64,000 nucleotides of DNA from Pseudaminobacter soli (ex Li et al. 2025) (GCF_029892515.1 NZ_JARXVF010000001.1:620001-684000), one strand, 5' to 3'; positions 24,378 to 34,662 are shown, counted from the stretch's first letter. Notes: generated from the letters alone by a model not told the origin. Numbers and translations: made by a program.

Positions 24378-27023
24378 ATGCGTACAGATACCGGTCAGGT
24401 GTTTCGGCTCGAAGACTACCGCCCGAGCGATTATCTCATCCCCTCGACCGGACTGACCTTCAGGCTTTCGCCCGACGAGACCACGGTGGTCGCCGAGCTG
24501 ACGATTGAGCGCCGCAACGGCGTAAAAGGTGCCCCGGCGCTGATCCTCGATGGCGATGGCTTGGTCTTGCGCCGCATCGAAATCGACGGAAAGCCGCTTG
24601 AGCCCTCCTCCTACACTGCTTCCGCCGATCAACTCATCATCGCCAATCCGCCGGCGTCCGGGCGCTTCAAGCTCCTCCTGGAGACAGAAATCGCCCCGTC
24701 GAAAAACGAAGCGCTGATGGGGCTGTACAGGTCCAACGGCGTCTATTGCACCCAGTGCGAAGCGGAGGGCTTTCGCCGCATCACCTATTTCCTCGACCGG
24801 CCGGACATCCTGTCGGTCTATACGGTTCGGATCGAGGCGCGGCGCGACGAAGCCCCGCTGCTCTTGTCAAACGGCAATCCCGTCGAAAGCGGCGACCTTG
24901 GAGATGGGTGGCACTACGCGGTCTGGGACGATCCCTTCCCGAAGCCGTCCTACCTGTTCGCGCTGGTCGCGGGCGATCTTGGGCGCGTGGGCGACACTTT
25001 TGTCACCGCCTCGGGCCGCCAGGTCGAGCTCGGCATCTATGTCGAACATGGCAAGGAGCGCCTGGCCACCTATGCGATGGACGCGCTGAAGCGCTCGATA
25101 CGCTGGGACGAAGAAGTGTTCGGCTGCGAATACGACCTCGACGTTTTCAATATCGTCGCCGTCTCCGACTTCAACATGGGCGCGATGGAGAACAAGGGTC
25201 TCAACATCTTCAACGACAAATATGTGCTCGCTGATGAAGAGACCGCGACCGACACGGATTTCGCGAATATCGAGGCGATCATCGCCCACGAGTATTTCCA
25301 CAATTGGACAGGCAACAGAATCACTTGCCGCGATTGGTTCCAGCTCTGCCTCAAGGAAGGGCTGACCGTTTTCCGCGATCATGAGTTTTCCGCCGACCAG
25401 CGATCGCGTGCAGTCAAGCGCATTGCCGAAGTGCGCACGCTGCGGGCGCATCAGTTCCCCGAGGACCAGGGACCGCTGGCGCATCCGGTGCGTCCGCGCC
25501 GCTATCGCGAGATCAACAACTTCTACACGGCCACCGTCTACGAAAAGGGATCCGAGGTCGTGCGCATGATCCGCACCATCCTCGGCGCACAGGCGTTCCG
25601 GGAAGGCATGGACCTCTACTTCGAGCGGCATGACGGCGACGCGGCCACGATCGAGGATTTTCTAAAAGTCTTCGAGGAGGTTTCCGGCCAGGACCTGTCG
25701 CAGTTCGCGCTCTGGTATCACCAAGCCGGAACGCCGAACGTGACTGTCAGCGGCTCGCACAATGCCGGTTCGGGCGAGTTCACCCTTGAGATCGAGCAGT
25801 CGGTGCCGCCGACACCCTCGGAAAGCCGCAAGCGCCTGATGCACATCCCGCTCGCCTTCGGCCTCGTCGGCCCGGACGGCAAGGACATGGCCTATGCGGA
25901 CGTGGAGGGAGCCGACGTCGCGGACGGAGTGATCCATCTGCGCAAGCGCCGGCACGTGGTGAAGTTCTCGGGCATCGCCGAGCGCCCCTCGGTGTCGTTG
26001 AACCGGGGGTTCTCGGCGCCGATCACGCTTTCGATCGCGCAAAGCGCGGAGGATCAGGCCTTCCTGGCACGGCATGACAGCGATGCCTTCTCGCGCTGGC
26101 AGGCGTTCAACACGCTTTTGACGGAAACTCTGATTTCCGCCTTCCGCAGCGTGCTCGGCGGCAAGGTGCCCTACTTTTCGCCTGAACTGCTGCGGCTTGC
26201 CGGCACGATCGCTACCGATGAAACGCTGGAGCCAGCTTTCAGGGCTCTGGCCTTGGCGTTGCCGGGCGAAGCCGATATCGCCCGCGAGATCGGCAGCAAC
26301 ATCGATCCCGACGCGGTTCGGGCCGGGCGGGAAGCGCTGGCGCTTGCTATCGCGGAGACAAATCGCGAATCTTTCAATGCCTTGTATGCGAGCCTACACG
26401 TTGCCGGGCCTTTCAGCCCCGATGCGGCCAGTGCCGGCAAGCGGGCGCTGCGAAACGTGCTTCTCGACTATCTTTCGGCACTGCCGGGAGGTGTCGGCTT
26501 GGCTGCCGATCATTTCGCCGGCGCGACCAACATGACCGACCGCGCCGCCGCGATGGGCATTCTCGCGCATCGTCATCGCGGATCGCAGCAGGCGACCGAT
26601 GCCCTTGCGGCCTTCGAGGCGAAGTATCGTGGCGATGCTTTGGTCATGGACAAGTGGTTCCAGATCCAGGCCTCGACGCCCGGTGCCGAAGCAGTCGACA
26701 TCGTCCGCAGCTTGATGGAACATCCGGCTTTCTCGATGTCCAATCCAAACCGTGTACGCTCGCTGATTGGAACCTTCGCCAGCGCCAATCAGACCGGCTT
26801 CCACCGAGCCGATGGCGCCGGCTACAAGCTGTTCGTCGACACCGTGCTGGCGGTCGAAAAGCGCAACCCGCAGGTCGCGGCACGCCTCGCCACAGCGCTG
26901 CGCTCGTGGCGTTCGCTCGAACCGGGCAGGCAAGCCAAGGCACGCGAAGCACTGCTGGCCATCAGCTCGACACCGAACCTGTCGGCCGATTTGCGTGACA
27001 TCATCGAGAGAACCCTCGCCTGA
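24378..27023 (+). CDS. pepN: Aminopeptidase N (M1 family)
   Basis: An 881-residue M1 zinc aminopeptidase of PepN length. The N-terminal beta domain is followed by the exopeptidase motif GAMEN at 268-272 and the zinc site HEYFH at 304-308, with the third ligand in KEGLTVFRDHEFS. The PepN-type C-terminal helical domain runs to SSTPNLSADLRDII. It removes N-terminal residues from peptides in the cytoplasm. ATG at 24378 is preceded by GGAAAG at eight bases; a longer frame to 24342 lacks one. It is divergent from the molybdenum hydroxylase gene. Confidence 0.95.
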   Translation: MRTDTGQVFRLEDYRPSDYLIPSTGLTFRLSPDETTVVAELTIERRNGVKGAPALILDGDGLVLRRIEIDGKPLEPSSYTASADQLIIANPPASGRFKLLLETEIAPSKNEALMGLYRSNGVYCTQCEAEGFRRITYFLDRPDILSVYTVRIEARRDEAPLLLSNGNPVESGDLGDGWHYAVWDDPFPKPSYLFALVAGDLGRVGDTFVTASGRQVELGIYVEHGKERLATYAMDALKRSIRWDEEVFGCEYDLDVFNIVAVSDFNMGAMENKGLNIFNDKYVLADEETATDTDFANIEAIIAHEYFHNWTGNRITCRDWFQLCLKEGLTVFRDHEFSADQRSRAVKRIAEVRTLRAHQFPEDQGPLAHPVRPRRYREINNFYTATVYEKGSEVVRMIRTILGAQAFREGMDLYFERHDGDAATIEDFLKVFEEVSGQDLSQFALWYHQAGTPNVTVSGSHNAGSGEFTLEIEQSVPPTPSESRKRLMHIPLAFGLVGPDGKDMAYADVEGADVADGVIHLRKRRHVVKFSGIAERPSVSLNRGFSAPITLSIAQSAEDQAFLARHDSDAFSRWQAFNTLLTETLISAFRSVLGGKVPYFSPELLRLAGTIATDETLEPAFRALALALPGEADIAREIGSNIDPDAVRAGREALALAIAETNRESFNALYASLHVAGPFSPDAASAGKRALRNVLLDYLSALPGGVGLAADHFAGATNMTDRAAAMGILAHRHRGSQQATDALAAFEAKYRGDALVMDKWFQIQASTPGAEAVDIVRSLMEHPAFSMSNPNRVRSLIGTFASANQTGFHRADGAGYKLFVDTVLAVEKRNPQVAARLATALRSWRSLEPGRQAKAREALLAISSTPNLSADLRDIIERTLA

Positions 27024-27041
27024 CGAGATATTTTTCTCGTC
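27022..27041 (+). terminator. Small hairpin at the pepN stop
   Basis: GACGAGA (27022-27028) pairs with TCTCGTC (27035-27041) around a T-rich loop, overlapping the pepN stop codon. The stem is short and the T-run (TTTTTT) comes only about nine bases later, so termination is possible but weakly supported. Confidence 0.3.
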
Positions 27042-27163
27042 TACCGAGGCATTTTTTCGCCCGGCCTATGGACAAGGGGAATCACGTTTGATTCTTTATG
27101 GATGATTCGGATGTGCGGCGTTACCGGGTCATTCTTAACAAAAGGATTACGGGGAGCCTCTTG

Positions 27164-29488
27164 ATGGCGAAGGCGGACGCGTGGAGCGCGCCCGATGGCG
27201 GTGTTTTTGTCCGACGCAAGGGCGCGACCCTGGCGGGCAACGCACGGATCATCGCTGAGCCGGCCTATCGTCGCCTGCTTGCGGCGGAGCCGATCCTGCG
27301 CCGTTCCGTCCCTGCCCTCATCGTCACCTTCCTGCTGATCCTCATGGCGGCGCGCTTCATGTCGCTCATGGCCTGGCGCGACGATGTGGAACGCAACGCC
27401 AAGGCTTTCCTCAGCCTGGCTGCCAGCCAACTCGCCAGCACGGTCAGCCTCGTCGACAAGGATGGCGGCTCGATTACCGACGAGGGCAAGACGCTCATCG
27501 AACGCACCCTGCAGCAAGGCGCCATGGGCAGCCGGCATGTCCTGGCGATCACTGATGGTGCCTTCCGCGTCCTGGCGGTTGCGCCGGTATCGACGCACTG
27601 GGAAGGCAAGACGCTCGACAGCATCATTTCAGGTGGGCAACCGCTCTTCATGTTCGGCGAACGCGCCGGTGTCATGGAAGTCCGCATTGACGAGCAGAGC
27701 TGGTATGCGGCGGTCAGCCTCGTGAATGGCCGGAAAACCGCGGCCGTCGCGCTCGTTCCTCAGGAAGCTGTATTTTCCGAATGGCGGAAGACCGTTTCGC
27801 TCAACGTCACCCTCTTCTTGGTGACCGCGGCGGTTCTCGGCATCCTGCTCTATGCCTACTTCACGCAGGCTGCGCGGGCACAAGCCGCAGACCGGCTCTA
27901 TCTCGATGCCCATGAACGCATCGACATGGCCCTGGTGCGCGGCCGCTGCGGCCTGTGGGATTGGGACATGGTGCGCGGCAAGATGTACTGGTCGCGCTCG
28001 ATCTACGAGATGCTGGGCTATGAGCCTTGCAACGAAATGCTGTCCTTCGGCGAAGTGGACGACATCATCCACCGTGAAGATGGCAACCTTTTCCAGCTTG
28101 CCAGCCGGGTTGTCGCCCGCGAGATCGACCATATCGACCAGGTCTTCCGCATGCGCCATGCCGACGGCCAATGGGTCTGGATGCGGGCTCGCGCTCAGGT
28201 CGTGGACCCGGATGCGCCGGAGATCCAGATGATCGGCATCGCCGTCGACGTCACCGAGCAGCGCCATCTCGTGCTGCGCTCGGAGGCGGCAGACATGCGC
28301 CTGCGCACGGCGATCGAGAACATCACTGAGTCCTTCGTGCTGTGGGACCCGCAGCAGCGTCTGGTGATGTGCAACACCAAGTACCAACAGGATCACGGCC
28401 TTTCGGACCGCGACGTCGTGCCGGGCACGCCGCGTCATGTCATCGAACAACGGATGGTTGCTTTCGCCGCCGAACGGCGACTGCCCAGCGCCAATATCCA
28501 TCGCGGCGGCGTGACCTTCGAACGCCAGCTGGCGGACGGCCGCTGGCTGCAGGTCAACGAGCTGAAGACGCGCGACGGCGGCAACGTGTCGGTGGGCTCC
28601 GACATCACCCAGATCAAGCAGCATCAGGAAAAGCTGGTCGAAAGCGAACGCCGCCTGATGGCGACGATCCACGACCTGAGCCTCGCGCGCCGCGCCGAGC
28701 AGGAACGCTCGCGAGAACTGGTTGAGCTCAACAAGAAATACATGAAGGAAACCGAGCGCGCCGAGGCGGCAAACCGCGCGAAGTCCGAATTCCTTGCCAA
28801 CATGTCACACGAGCTGCGCACGCCGCTCAATGCGATCATCGGCTTCTCGGAACTGATGGAATCCGGGCTCTTCGGGCCTCTCGGCTCCGACCGCTACGAG
28901 GAATATACCCGCGATATCCTGAGCAGCGGACAGTACCTGCTCGGCGTCATCAACGACATCCTCGACATGTCGAAGATCGAAGCTGGCCAGTTCTCCATCG
29001 ACAGCGAGGAGATCGACCTCAACCCGCTTATCAGCGAGACGGTGCGCGTGATCTCACTGCAGGCGGCGCAGAAGTCGATCACCGTCGAGACCAAGATAGC
29101 CGACGCCATGTCGCTCTATGCCGACCGGCGCGCGGTCAAGCAGATCGTTATCAACCTGCTTTCCAACGCGGTGAAGTTTACGGGTCAGGGTGGGCACATC
29201 ACGGTGCGCGCGCGCAACGTGGCCAAGGCGCTGATGATCACAATCGAAGACAATGGCTGCGGCATTCCGAAATCGGCGCTGGGCAAGCTCGGTCGCCCGT
29301 TCGAGCAGGTGCAGAACCAGTTCTCCAAGAACCACACCGGGTCGGGCCTCGGGCTTGCCATCTCCCGCTCGCTCGCCGAACTGCATGGCGGCGCGCTGAA
29401 AATCCGCTCCGCGGAAGGCGTCGGCACGATCGTGTCGGTTCGCATCCCGGCAAGCAAGCCGAGACAGGTAATGAAGGAAGCCGCCTGA
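27164..29488 (+). CDS. Membrane PAS-domain sensor histidine kinase
   Basis: A 774-residue kinase. Two N-terminal transmembrane helices (near residues 45-65, VPALIVTFLLILMAARF, and 210-235, LNVTLFLVTAAVLGILLYAYF) enclose a periplasmic domain of about 140 residues. Two PAS domains follow: the first contains GLWDWDMVRGKMYWSRSIYEML, the second ITESFVLWDPQQRLVMCN. A coiled region leads to HisKA with the phospho-acceptor H549 in SHELRTPLNAIIGFSELM, then HATPase_c with NLLSNAVKFT, DNGCGIP and GSGLGLAISRSL. No response regulator adjoins. The HisKA sequence resembles the PdhS/PleC/DivJ group of Rhizobiales cell-cycle kinases. ATG at 27164 follows GGGGAG by seven bases. Confidence 0.9.
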   Translation: MAKADAWSAPDGGVFVRRKGATLAGNARIIAEPAYRRLLAAEPILRRSVPALIVTFLLILMAARFMSLMAWRDDVERNAKAFLSLAASQLASTVSLVDKDGGSITDEGKTLIERTLQQGAMGSRHVLAITDGAFRVLAVAPVSTHWEGKTLDSIISGGQPLFMFGERAGVMEVRIDEQSWYAAVSLVNGRKTAAVALVPQEAVFSEWRKTVSLNVTLFLVTAAVLGILLYAYFTQAARAQAADRLYLDAHERIDMALVRGRCGLWDWDMVRGKMYWSRSIYEMLGYEPCNEMLSFGEVDDIIHREDGNLFQLASRVVAREIDHIDQVFRMRHADGQWVWMRARAQVVDPDAPEIQMIGIAVDVTEQRHLVLRSEAADMRLRTAIENITESFVLWDPQQRLVMCNTKYQQDHGLSDRDVVPGTPRHVIEQRMVAFAAERRLPSANIHRGGVTFERQLADGRWLQVNELKTRDGGNVSVGSDITQIKQHQEKLVESERRLMATIHDLSLARRAEQERSRELVELNKKYMKETERAEAANRAKSEFLANMSHELRTPLNAIIGFSELMESGLFGPLGSDRYEEYTRDILSSGQYLLGVINDILDMSKIEAGQFSIDSEEIDLNPLISETVRVISLQAAQKSITVETKIADAMSLYADRRAVKQIVINLLSNAVKFTGQGGHITVRARNVAKALMITIEDNGCGIPKSALGKLGRPFEQVQNQFSKNHTGSGLGLAISRSLAELHGGALKIRSAEGVGTIVSVRIPASKPRQVMKEAA

Positions 29489-29496
29489 CCGGCAGC

Positions 29497-32463
29497 CTAT
29501 CTTTTCTTGCTGCGGAGCAGACGGTCGAAATTGGTCCTCACCTTTCGCGCCGTCTCCTTTAGATGCGCCTCCAGCACGCCGAAATCCGGCAGGTCGGTCG
29601 AGCGCAGCAAAAGGTCGGCCAGGCCCGGCGGCATGTCGCTCCGCTCGAAGGCTCCCGTAAGGCACAGGCGGATCATCTGCGTCAGCGACAAATAGAGCGC
29701 ATAGGCGTCGCACAGTTCCTGCCGCGCCTGGGCATCGGCGAATTCGGGGCTGAGGCGCGCGAGGGTCTCGGCCGTGCTCGCGGTGCACGGTCCCTCCTCG
29801 ATCCGATGCGTAAGCACTGCCACTTGCGCGATGAACTCGAGATCGATCAGGCCGCCTGGAATGAGCTTGATGTCCCAGAGGTCGCGCGACGGCTTTTCTT
29901 CCTCGATCATCTTGCGCATGTCGACCGCCTCTTTGGCGACCTTGGAGAAGTCACGCGGCAAGGCGAGCACCGAAGCCACCTCCGCTTCGACGGCCTCGCA
30001 AAGCGTCGGGTCGCCGGCCACAGCACGAGCGCGGGTAATGGCCATATGCTCCCAAGTCCACGCCTCTTCGCGCTGGTATCTGCGGAACGCGTCGATATGC
30101 GTGGCAACCGGGCCCTTGTTTCCGGAGGGGCGCAGGCGCAGGTCGAGTTCATAGAGAACGCCCTCCGCCGTCGGCGCCGACACTGCGGCGATCAAGCGCT
30201 GCGTCAGGCGGGCATAGTAGTGCGAGGGTGCCAACGGCTTCTCGCCGTCGCTCTCTTCAGCGTCCGGGTCGTGGTCGTAAAGCAGGATCAGGTCGACATC
30301 CGAACCGGCGGTCAGTTCGCGGCTGCCCAGCTTGCCCATCCCCAGAATTGCCGCCTTGCCGCCCTTGACCCTGCCATGCCGCACGGCAAATTCGTCGACG
30401 ACCGCATCCAGCGCACTCCCTATCGTCAAATCGGCGAGATCGGAGAAGGCCGTGCCGGCTCTTGTCGCGTCGATCGAGCCTGCAAGGAGACGCACGCCGA
30501 TGAGGAATTTCTGCTCCGCTGCAAAGATGCGCAGGCGATCGAGAACATCCTCGTAGGTCTTGGCACCTTCGAGGAAGACCGACAGGCGCGTCGAGAGATA
30601 GTTCCTGTCGGGCAGTTCCGACAGCAATAGCGGGTCCAGCAGACCATCGAATACATGCGGGCGCCGGGTGACGATGGTTGCGAGCCGCGGTGCTGTTCCC
30701 ATGATCGTCGCCAGCAGCCGCAGCAGCGCCGGATTGGATTGCAGGAGCGAGAATAGCTGGATGCCTGCCGGCAACCCGGCCAAAAACTCGTCGAACCGCA
30801 TCAGGGCTTCATCAGCGCGGCGGGTCTTGCCGAAAGCTTCGAGCAGCGCCGGCGTCAGTTCCGTCAGCCGCTCGCGCGCTTCGGCCGACTGGGTCGCCCG
30901 GTAACGCCCAAAATGCCAACTCCGGATGACGCGGCAGATGTCGCTCGGCCTCTCGAAGCCCAGCTTACGCAGGGTTTGCAGCGTGTCGGGGTCGTCCACG
31001 TCGCCCGTGAAGACCAGATTACCGACGCCTGAAGACAACTCCGGCGCTGTTTCGAAAAGCGCCGCATAGTGGTGCTCCACCCGATGCAGCGAAGCACGAA
31101 ACTCGGCCGAAAACGTCTCGCGATCGGCGAAACCGAGCATGTGTGCGATCCGCTCGAGCCCCTCGTCATCCTCTGGCAAAGTGTGGGTCTGCTCGTCTGC
31201 GACCATCTGGATCGCGTGTTCCACCCGCCGCAGGAACCAGTATTGCTGCGTGAGCGTGTCCCTCGCCTCGGCGGTGATCCACCCGTGCGCAGCTAGCTGC
31301 GCAAGCATTGACACCGTCTCGCGGCCGCGAAGATCGGGGAACCTTCCGCCGGCGATCAACTGCTGGGTCTGCACGAAGAACTCGATCTCGCGAATGCCGC
31401 CCCGACCGAGCTTGACGTTGTGTCCCTTCACTGCGATTTCACCATGCCCCTTGTGGGCGTGGATCTGGCGCTTGATCGAATGGACGTCGGCGATTGCCGC
31501 AAAGTCCATGTATTTGCGCCAGACATAGGGCTGCAGTTCCTTGAGGAAGGCCGCGCCTGCCTTGAGGTCACCTGCAACGGCGCGCGCCTTGATCATGGCA
31601 GCGCGCTCCCAGTTCTGGCCGCGCCCTTCGTAATAGAGCAAGGCGGCCTGAACGGGGATCGCCAGCGGCGTCGAGCCCGGGTCCGGGCGCAAGCGCAGAT
31701 CGGTGCGGAAGACGTAGCCGTGCTCGGTGCGATCCTGCAGGATTTTCACGAGCCGCCGCGTCATGCGCGCGAAAAGTTCCGCCGCCCCAAAAGGATCGGT
31801 GATAGCCGGCGCATCCGGCTCGAAAAACACCACGAGGTCGATGTCGGAGGAGAAGTTGAGCTCATGGGCGCCGAGCTTGCCCATGCCGAGCAGAATCCAG
31901 CCTGAGCCCTCGGCCGGCTTTTCCGGGTCGGGGAGGCTCAGCTTGCCCTGAAAATGCGCCTCACGCAGCAGGAAGTCCGAAGCAGCACGAACGCAGGCGT
32001 CGGCAAGGTCGCTGAGGCGCCGAACCGTGGTGGCGGTGTCGGATTCGCCAGCAAGCTCGGCCAACGCGATGAGAAAATGCGCCTCGAGCTTCAGCCGGCG
32101 CAGCGCCATCATCAGGCTCTTTTCGGACACGTCCTCCGCACGTACTGCCGCCGCGATTTCACCTTGGATGAAAAGCAGCCGGTCGTCGATCGTGTGGTCA
32201 AACAGCGCCTCGAGGATTTCCGGCCGTCGGCGCGCGCAATCGCGCATGAAAATCGAAAGATCGAACACAGCCTCCAGAAAAGCTGCCAGGCGGCTCTTTC
32301 CGTTTAGCAGTGCAGAAAGCCGCTTGAGCCCTGCTTCCTTCGCCGTATCAGCAATCTCGGCGATCTCGCGGCTGGCGCGGTGCGGATCGAGCGGGACTAA
32401 ATCCGGCACGGGACTGCCGAACCAGGGTTGGTCCTTCGGCTTGGCCGCCAGTCCTGTGGTCAT
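29497..32463 (-). CDS. glnE: Bifunctional glutamine synthetase adenylyltransferase/adenylyl-removing enzyme
   Basis: A 988-residue GlnE of full length. It contains two nucleotidyltransferase domains: the adenylyl-removase half with LNFSSDIDLVVFFEPD near residue 205, and the adenylyltransferase half with ELTAGSDVDLILLYDHDPD near 730. Each is followed by a PII-uridylyltransferase-like helical region. It adenylylates glutamine synthetase (inactivation) and removes the AMP in response to PII status, adjusting ammonia assimilation. The start overlaps the stop of the upstream histidine kinase gene by four bases (ATGA), so translation is coupled. Confidence 0.96.
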   Translation of the reverse strand: MTTGLAAKPKDQPWFGSPVPDLVPLDPHRASREIAEIADTAKEAGLKRLSALLNGKSRLAAFLEAVFDLSIFMRDCARRRPEILEALFDHTIDDRLLFIQGEIAAAVRAEDVSEKSLMMALRRLKLEAHFLIALAELAGESDTATTVRRLSDLADACVRAASDFLLREAHFQGKLSLPDPEKPAEGSGWILLGMGKLGAHELNFSSDIDLVVFFEPDAPAITDPFGAAELFARMTRRLVKILQDRTEHGYVFRTDLRLRPDPGSTPLAIPVQAALLYYEGRGQNWERAAMIKARAVAGDLKAGAAFLKELQPYVWRKYMDFAAIADVHSIKRQIHAHKGHGEIAVKGHNVKLGRGGIREIEFFVQTQQLIAGGRFPDLRGRETVSMLAQLAAHGWITAEARDTLTQQYWFLRRVEHAIQMVADEQTHTLPEDDEGLERIAHMLGFADRETFSAEFRASLHRVEHHYAALFETAPELSSGVGNLVFTGDVDDPDTLQTLRKLGFERPSDICRVIRSWHFGRYRATQSAEARERLTELTPALLEAFGKTRRADEALMRFDEFLAGLPAGIQLFSLLQSNPALLRLLATIMGTAPRLATIVTRRPHVFDGLLDPLLLSELPDRNYLSTRLSVFLEGAKTYEDVLDRLRIFAAEQKFLIGVRLLAGSIDATRAGTAFSDLADLTIGSALDAVVDEFAVRHGRVKGGKAAILGMGKLGSRELTAGSDVDLILLYDHDPDAEESDGEKPLAPSHYYARLTQRLIAAVSAPTAEGVLYELDLRLRPSGNKGPVATHIDAFRRYQREEAWTWEHMAITRARAVAGDPTLCEAVEAEVASVLALPRDFSKVAKEAVDMRKMIEEEKPSRDLWDIKLIPGGLIDLEFIAQVAVLTHRIEEGPCTASTAETLARLSPEFADAQARQELCDAYALYLSLTQMIRLCLTGAFERSDMPPGLADLLLRSTDLPDFGVLEAHLKETARKVRTNFDRLLRSKKR

Positions 32464-33917
32464 TTCCCGATCTCTCTCTGGGGGAAGCTCATGGTGACGG
32501 ATAATCCAGGGTCGGCCGAGGCAAGTTCAAGGTGCCCATGATGAAATTTCATGACCGCCTTGGTCAGGCTGAGGCCGAGGCCGGAGCCCGGCTGCGAGCG
32601 GCTTTTCTCCAACCGCACGAAGCGCTCAGTGGCCCTTTCCCGGTCCACATCGTCGGGAATGCCCGGCCCGTTGTCGACCACCCGCAACCGGACCTCATTG
32701 CCGATCTTTTCCAGCGTGACGCGCACTGCAGGTTTGTCGGCGGCATCGAGCGAATATTTTATGGCGTTGTCGACAATGTTCGACAGCGCCTGGCCGATGA
32801 GTTCACGATTTCCGTCGATGACGAGCGAGCCCGTGACCGGCGCCTCGAGCTCGACGCCGCTCTCCTCAGCCACCGGCTCGTAGAGTTCGGCCACATCCTG
32901 CACGATCGCTACGAGATCGACCTTAGCGACGGCCTCCGACGAATAGCCGGCCTCCAGCCGCGATATCATCAGGATGGCGTTGAAGGTTCTTATCAGCTGG
33001 TCGGACTCGGCAATGGTGCTTTCGAGGGCGGCTCTGTACTCGTCGGAAGTGGACCGGCTGGAAAGTGCTGCTTCGGCACGATTGCGCAAGCGGGTCAGCG
33101 GCGTTTTCAAGTCATGGGCAATGTTGTCGGAAACCTGTTTCAGCCCCTCGTTCAGATCGGCGATACGCTCCAGCATGGTATTGAGGTTTTCCGACAGTCG
33201 ATCGAATTCGTCGCCTGCCCCCGTGACCGGCAGACGCCCGGAAAGGTCGCCGCCCATGATGCGTCGGCTGGCGTCCGAGACGCTGTCGATGTGCTTCAGC
33301 GCCCGACGTCCGACGAAATACCAGATGAGCAATGCGCCGAGGCCCATCATGCCGAGCGCGGCCATGAGCGCGCGCTGGACCACCTCGCGGAAACGTTCCG
33401 GCTCCGACAGATCTCGCCCGACAAGCACGATCATCTGATTGGGCAGGCGCAGGACCACGGCTATTGCGTCATGCCGCGGCGCAATCTCCGCCGCAGTACC
33501 GCCAGACGTCGAAGCGTCGGCGCTCTTGCGTTCCGCACTGTTGTCGCCGAAGCGCTGGTAGGCAAAAGGCCGATCAGTCCAACCTTCATTTTGAAGAACG
33601 CCCGGCTCAAGGCTCTGGACATTGCCGGCAAGAATGCGGCCATTGGAATCGGCGATCAGATAAAGATTGGCGCCCGGTTGCCGCGCCCTGCGCTCGATGG
33701 TGCGAACCAGAAGCGGCAGCCCTCCCCGCTGATAGGCCTGTCCCAGACCCTGCACCTCTTCGTTGATTGTCTCCATCGTCTGCTCGGTCAGCATGGTTGC
33801 CGACAACGACGTCATGTAGAAGACGAGCAGAATGGCGCAGAGAGTAAACAGCAGCAGGTAAAGGGCCGACAGCCGCGCGGCCGTCGTCTTCATGATGGCA
33901 GGCAACCTAAAGGCCAT
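32460..33917 (-). CDS. HAMP-domain sensor histidine kinase of the degP-glnE block
   Basis: A 485-residue OmpR-class kinase. TM1 lies at ~15-37 (LSALYLLLFTLCAILLVFYM), TM2 at ~185-207 (ALGMMGLGALLIWYFVG), with a periplasmic domain between them. A HAMP domain follows (RRIMGGDLSGRLPVTGAGDEFDRL), then HisKA with DNIAHDLKTPLTRLRNRAE, and HATPase_c with NIVDNAIKYS, VDNGPGIP and GSGLGLSLTKAV. The ATG lies three bases after the stop of the response regulator, and its stop overlaps glnE, making a three-gene unit. The same degP-regulator-kinase-glnE order occurs in other Rhizobiales. The signal sensed is not known. Confidence 0.92.
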   Translation of the reverse strand: MAFRLPAIMKTTAARLSALYLLLFTLCAILLVFYMTSLSATMLTEQTMETINEEVQGLGQAYQRGGLPLLVRTIERRARQPGANLYLIADSNGRILAGNVQSLEPGVLQNEGWTDRPFAYQRFGDNSAERKSADASTSGGTAAEIAPRHDAIAVVLRLPNQMIVLVGRDLSEPERFREVVQRALMAALGMMGLGALLIWYFVGRRALKHIDSVSDASRRIMGGDLSGRLPVTGAGDEFDRLSENLNTMLERIADLNEGLKQVSDNIAHDLKTPLTRLRNRAEAALSSRSTSDEYRAALESTIAESDQLIRTFNAILMISRLEAGYSSEAVAKVDLVAIVQDVAELYEPVAEESGVELEAPVTGSLVIDGNRELIGQALSNIVDNAIKYSLDAADKPAVRVTLEKIGNEVRLRVVDNGPGIPDDVDRERATERFVRLEKSRSQPGSGLGLSLTKAVMKFHHGHLELASADPGLSVTMSFPQREIGK

Positions 33918-33920
33918 CGG

Positions 33921-34595
33921 CTAACCGGCCTTGAGCATATAGCCTGCGCCACGAACCGTATGCAGGATTGGGCTTGAGAAGCCTTTTTCGATCTTGCTGC
34001 GCAGCCGCGAAATGTGGACGTCGATGACGTTGGTCTGCGGATCGAAGTGATAGTCCCAGACATTCTCCAGGAGCATGGTGCGCGTCACGACCTGGCCGGC
34101 GTGGCGCATGAGATATTCGAGCAGGCGAAATTCGCGTGGCTGCAGCGTAATGTCGAGCACACCGCGGCGGACCGTGTGAGAAAGCCGATCGAGTTCAAGG
34201 TCGCCGATGCGGTAGACCGTCTCAGCTTCCCGAGAGGCTGTCCGGCGATTCAGAACCTCGATCCGCGCCAGCAATTCGGAGAAGGCGTAAGGCTTGGTGA
34301 GATAGTCGTCACCGCCGGCGCGAAGCCCGGTGACGCGGTCGTCGACCTCGCCAAGAGCCGACAGGATGAGAACCGGCGTGGTGTTGCCGCGCGACCTGAG
34401 CCCGGCGATAACCGAAAGTCCGTCACGTCGTGGCAGCATGCGATCGATGACCATGACGTCGTAATCGCCTGAATCGGCGAGCGCGAATCCGGTTTCCCCG
34501 TCGCGGGCCACATGAGCAGTATGACCTGCTTCGGCCAATGCCTTTTCCAGGTACTCCGCAGCCTCGCGGTCATCTTCGATAACGAGAATCTTCAT
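33921..34595 (-). CDS. OmpR/PhoB-family response regulator of the degP-glnE block
   Basis: A 224-residue two-domain regulator. The receiver domain holds the acidic pair in VIEDD, the phospho-acceptor D51 in VIDRMLPRRDG, and the conserved K in YLTKPYAFSEL. The C-terminal winged helix covers ~125-222 (LQPREFRLLEYLMRHAGQVV ... DVHISRLRSKIEKG ... TVRGAGYML). The frame reaches back to 34760, but ATG at 34595 begins the standard receiver fold (MKILVIEDD). It is the cognate partner of the adjacent kinase and is transcribed away from degP, from which a strong hairpin separates it. Confidence 0.93.
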   Translation of the reverse strand: MKILVIEDDREAAEYLEKALAEAGHTAHVARDGETGFALADSGDYDVMVIDRMLPRRDGLSVIAGLRSRGNTTPVLILSALGEVDDRVTGLRAGGDDYLTKPYAFSELLARIEVLNRRTASREAETVYRIGDLELDRLSHTVRRGVLDITLQPREFRLLEYLMRHAGQVVTRTMLLENVWDYHFDPQTNVIDVHISRLRSKIEKGFSSPILHTVRGAGYMLKAG

Positions 34596-34662
34596 CTGGC
34601 CACTATACGCGATTTCGCCGGGTTCAAGGATACTTACGTCCATCACCGATCTCCAACAAGAT

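Noticed and set aside
32532-33977. A 481-codon plus-strand frame opposite the HAMP kinase gene
   Set aside because: It is the shadow of a kinase with complete HisKA and HATPase motifs.
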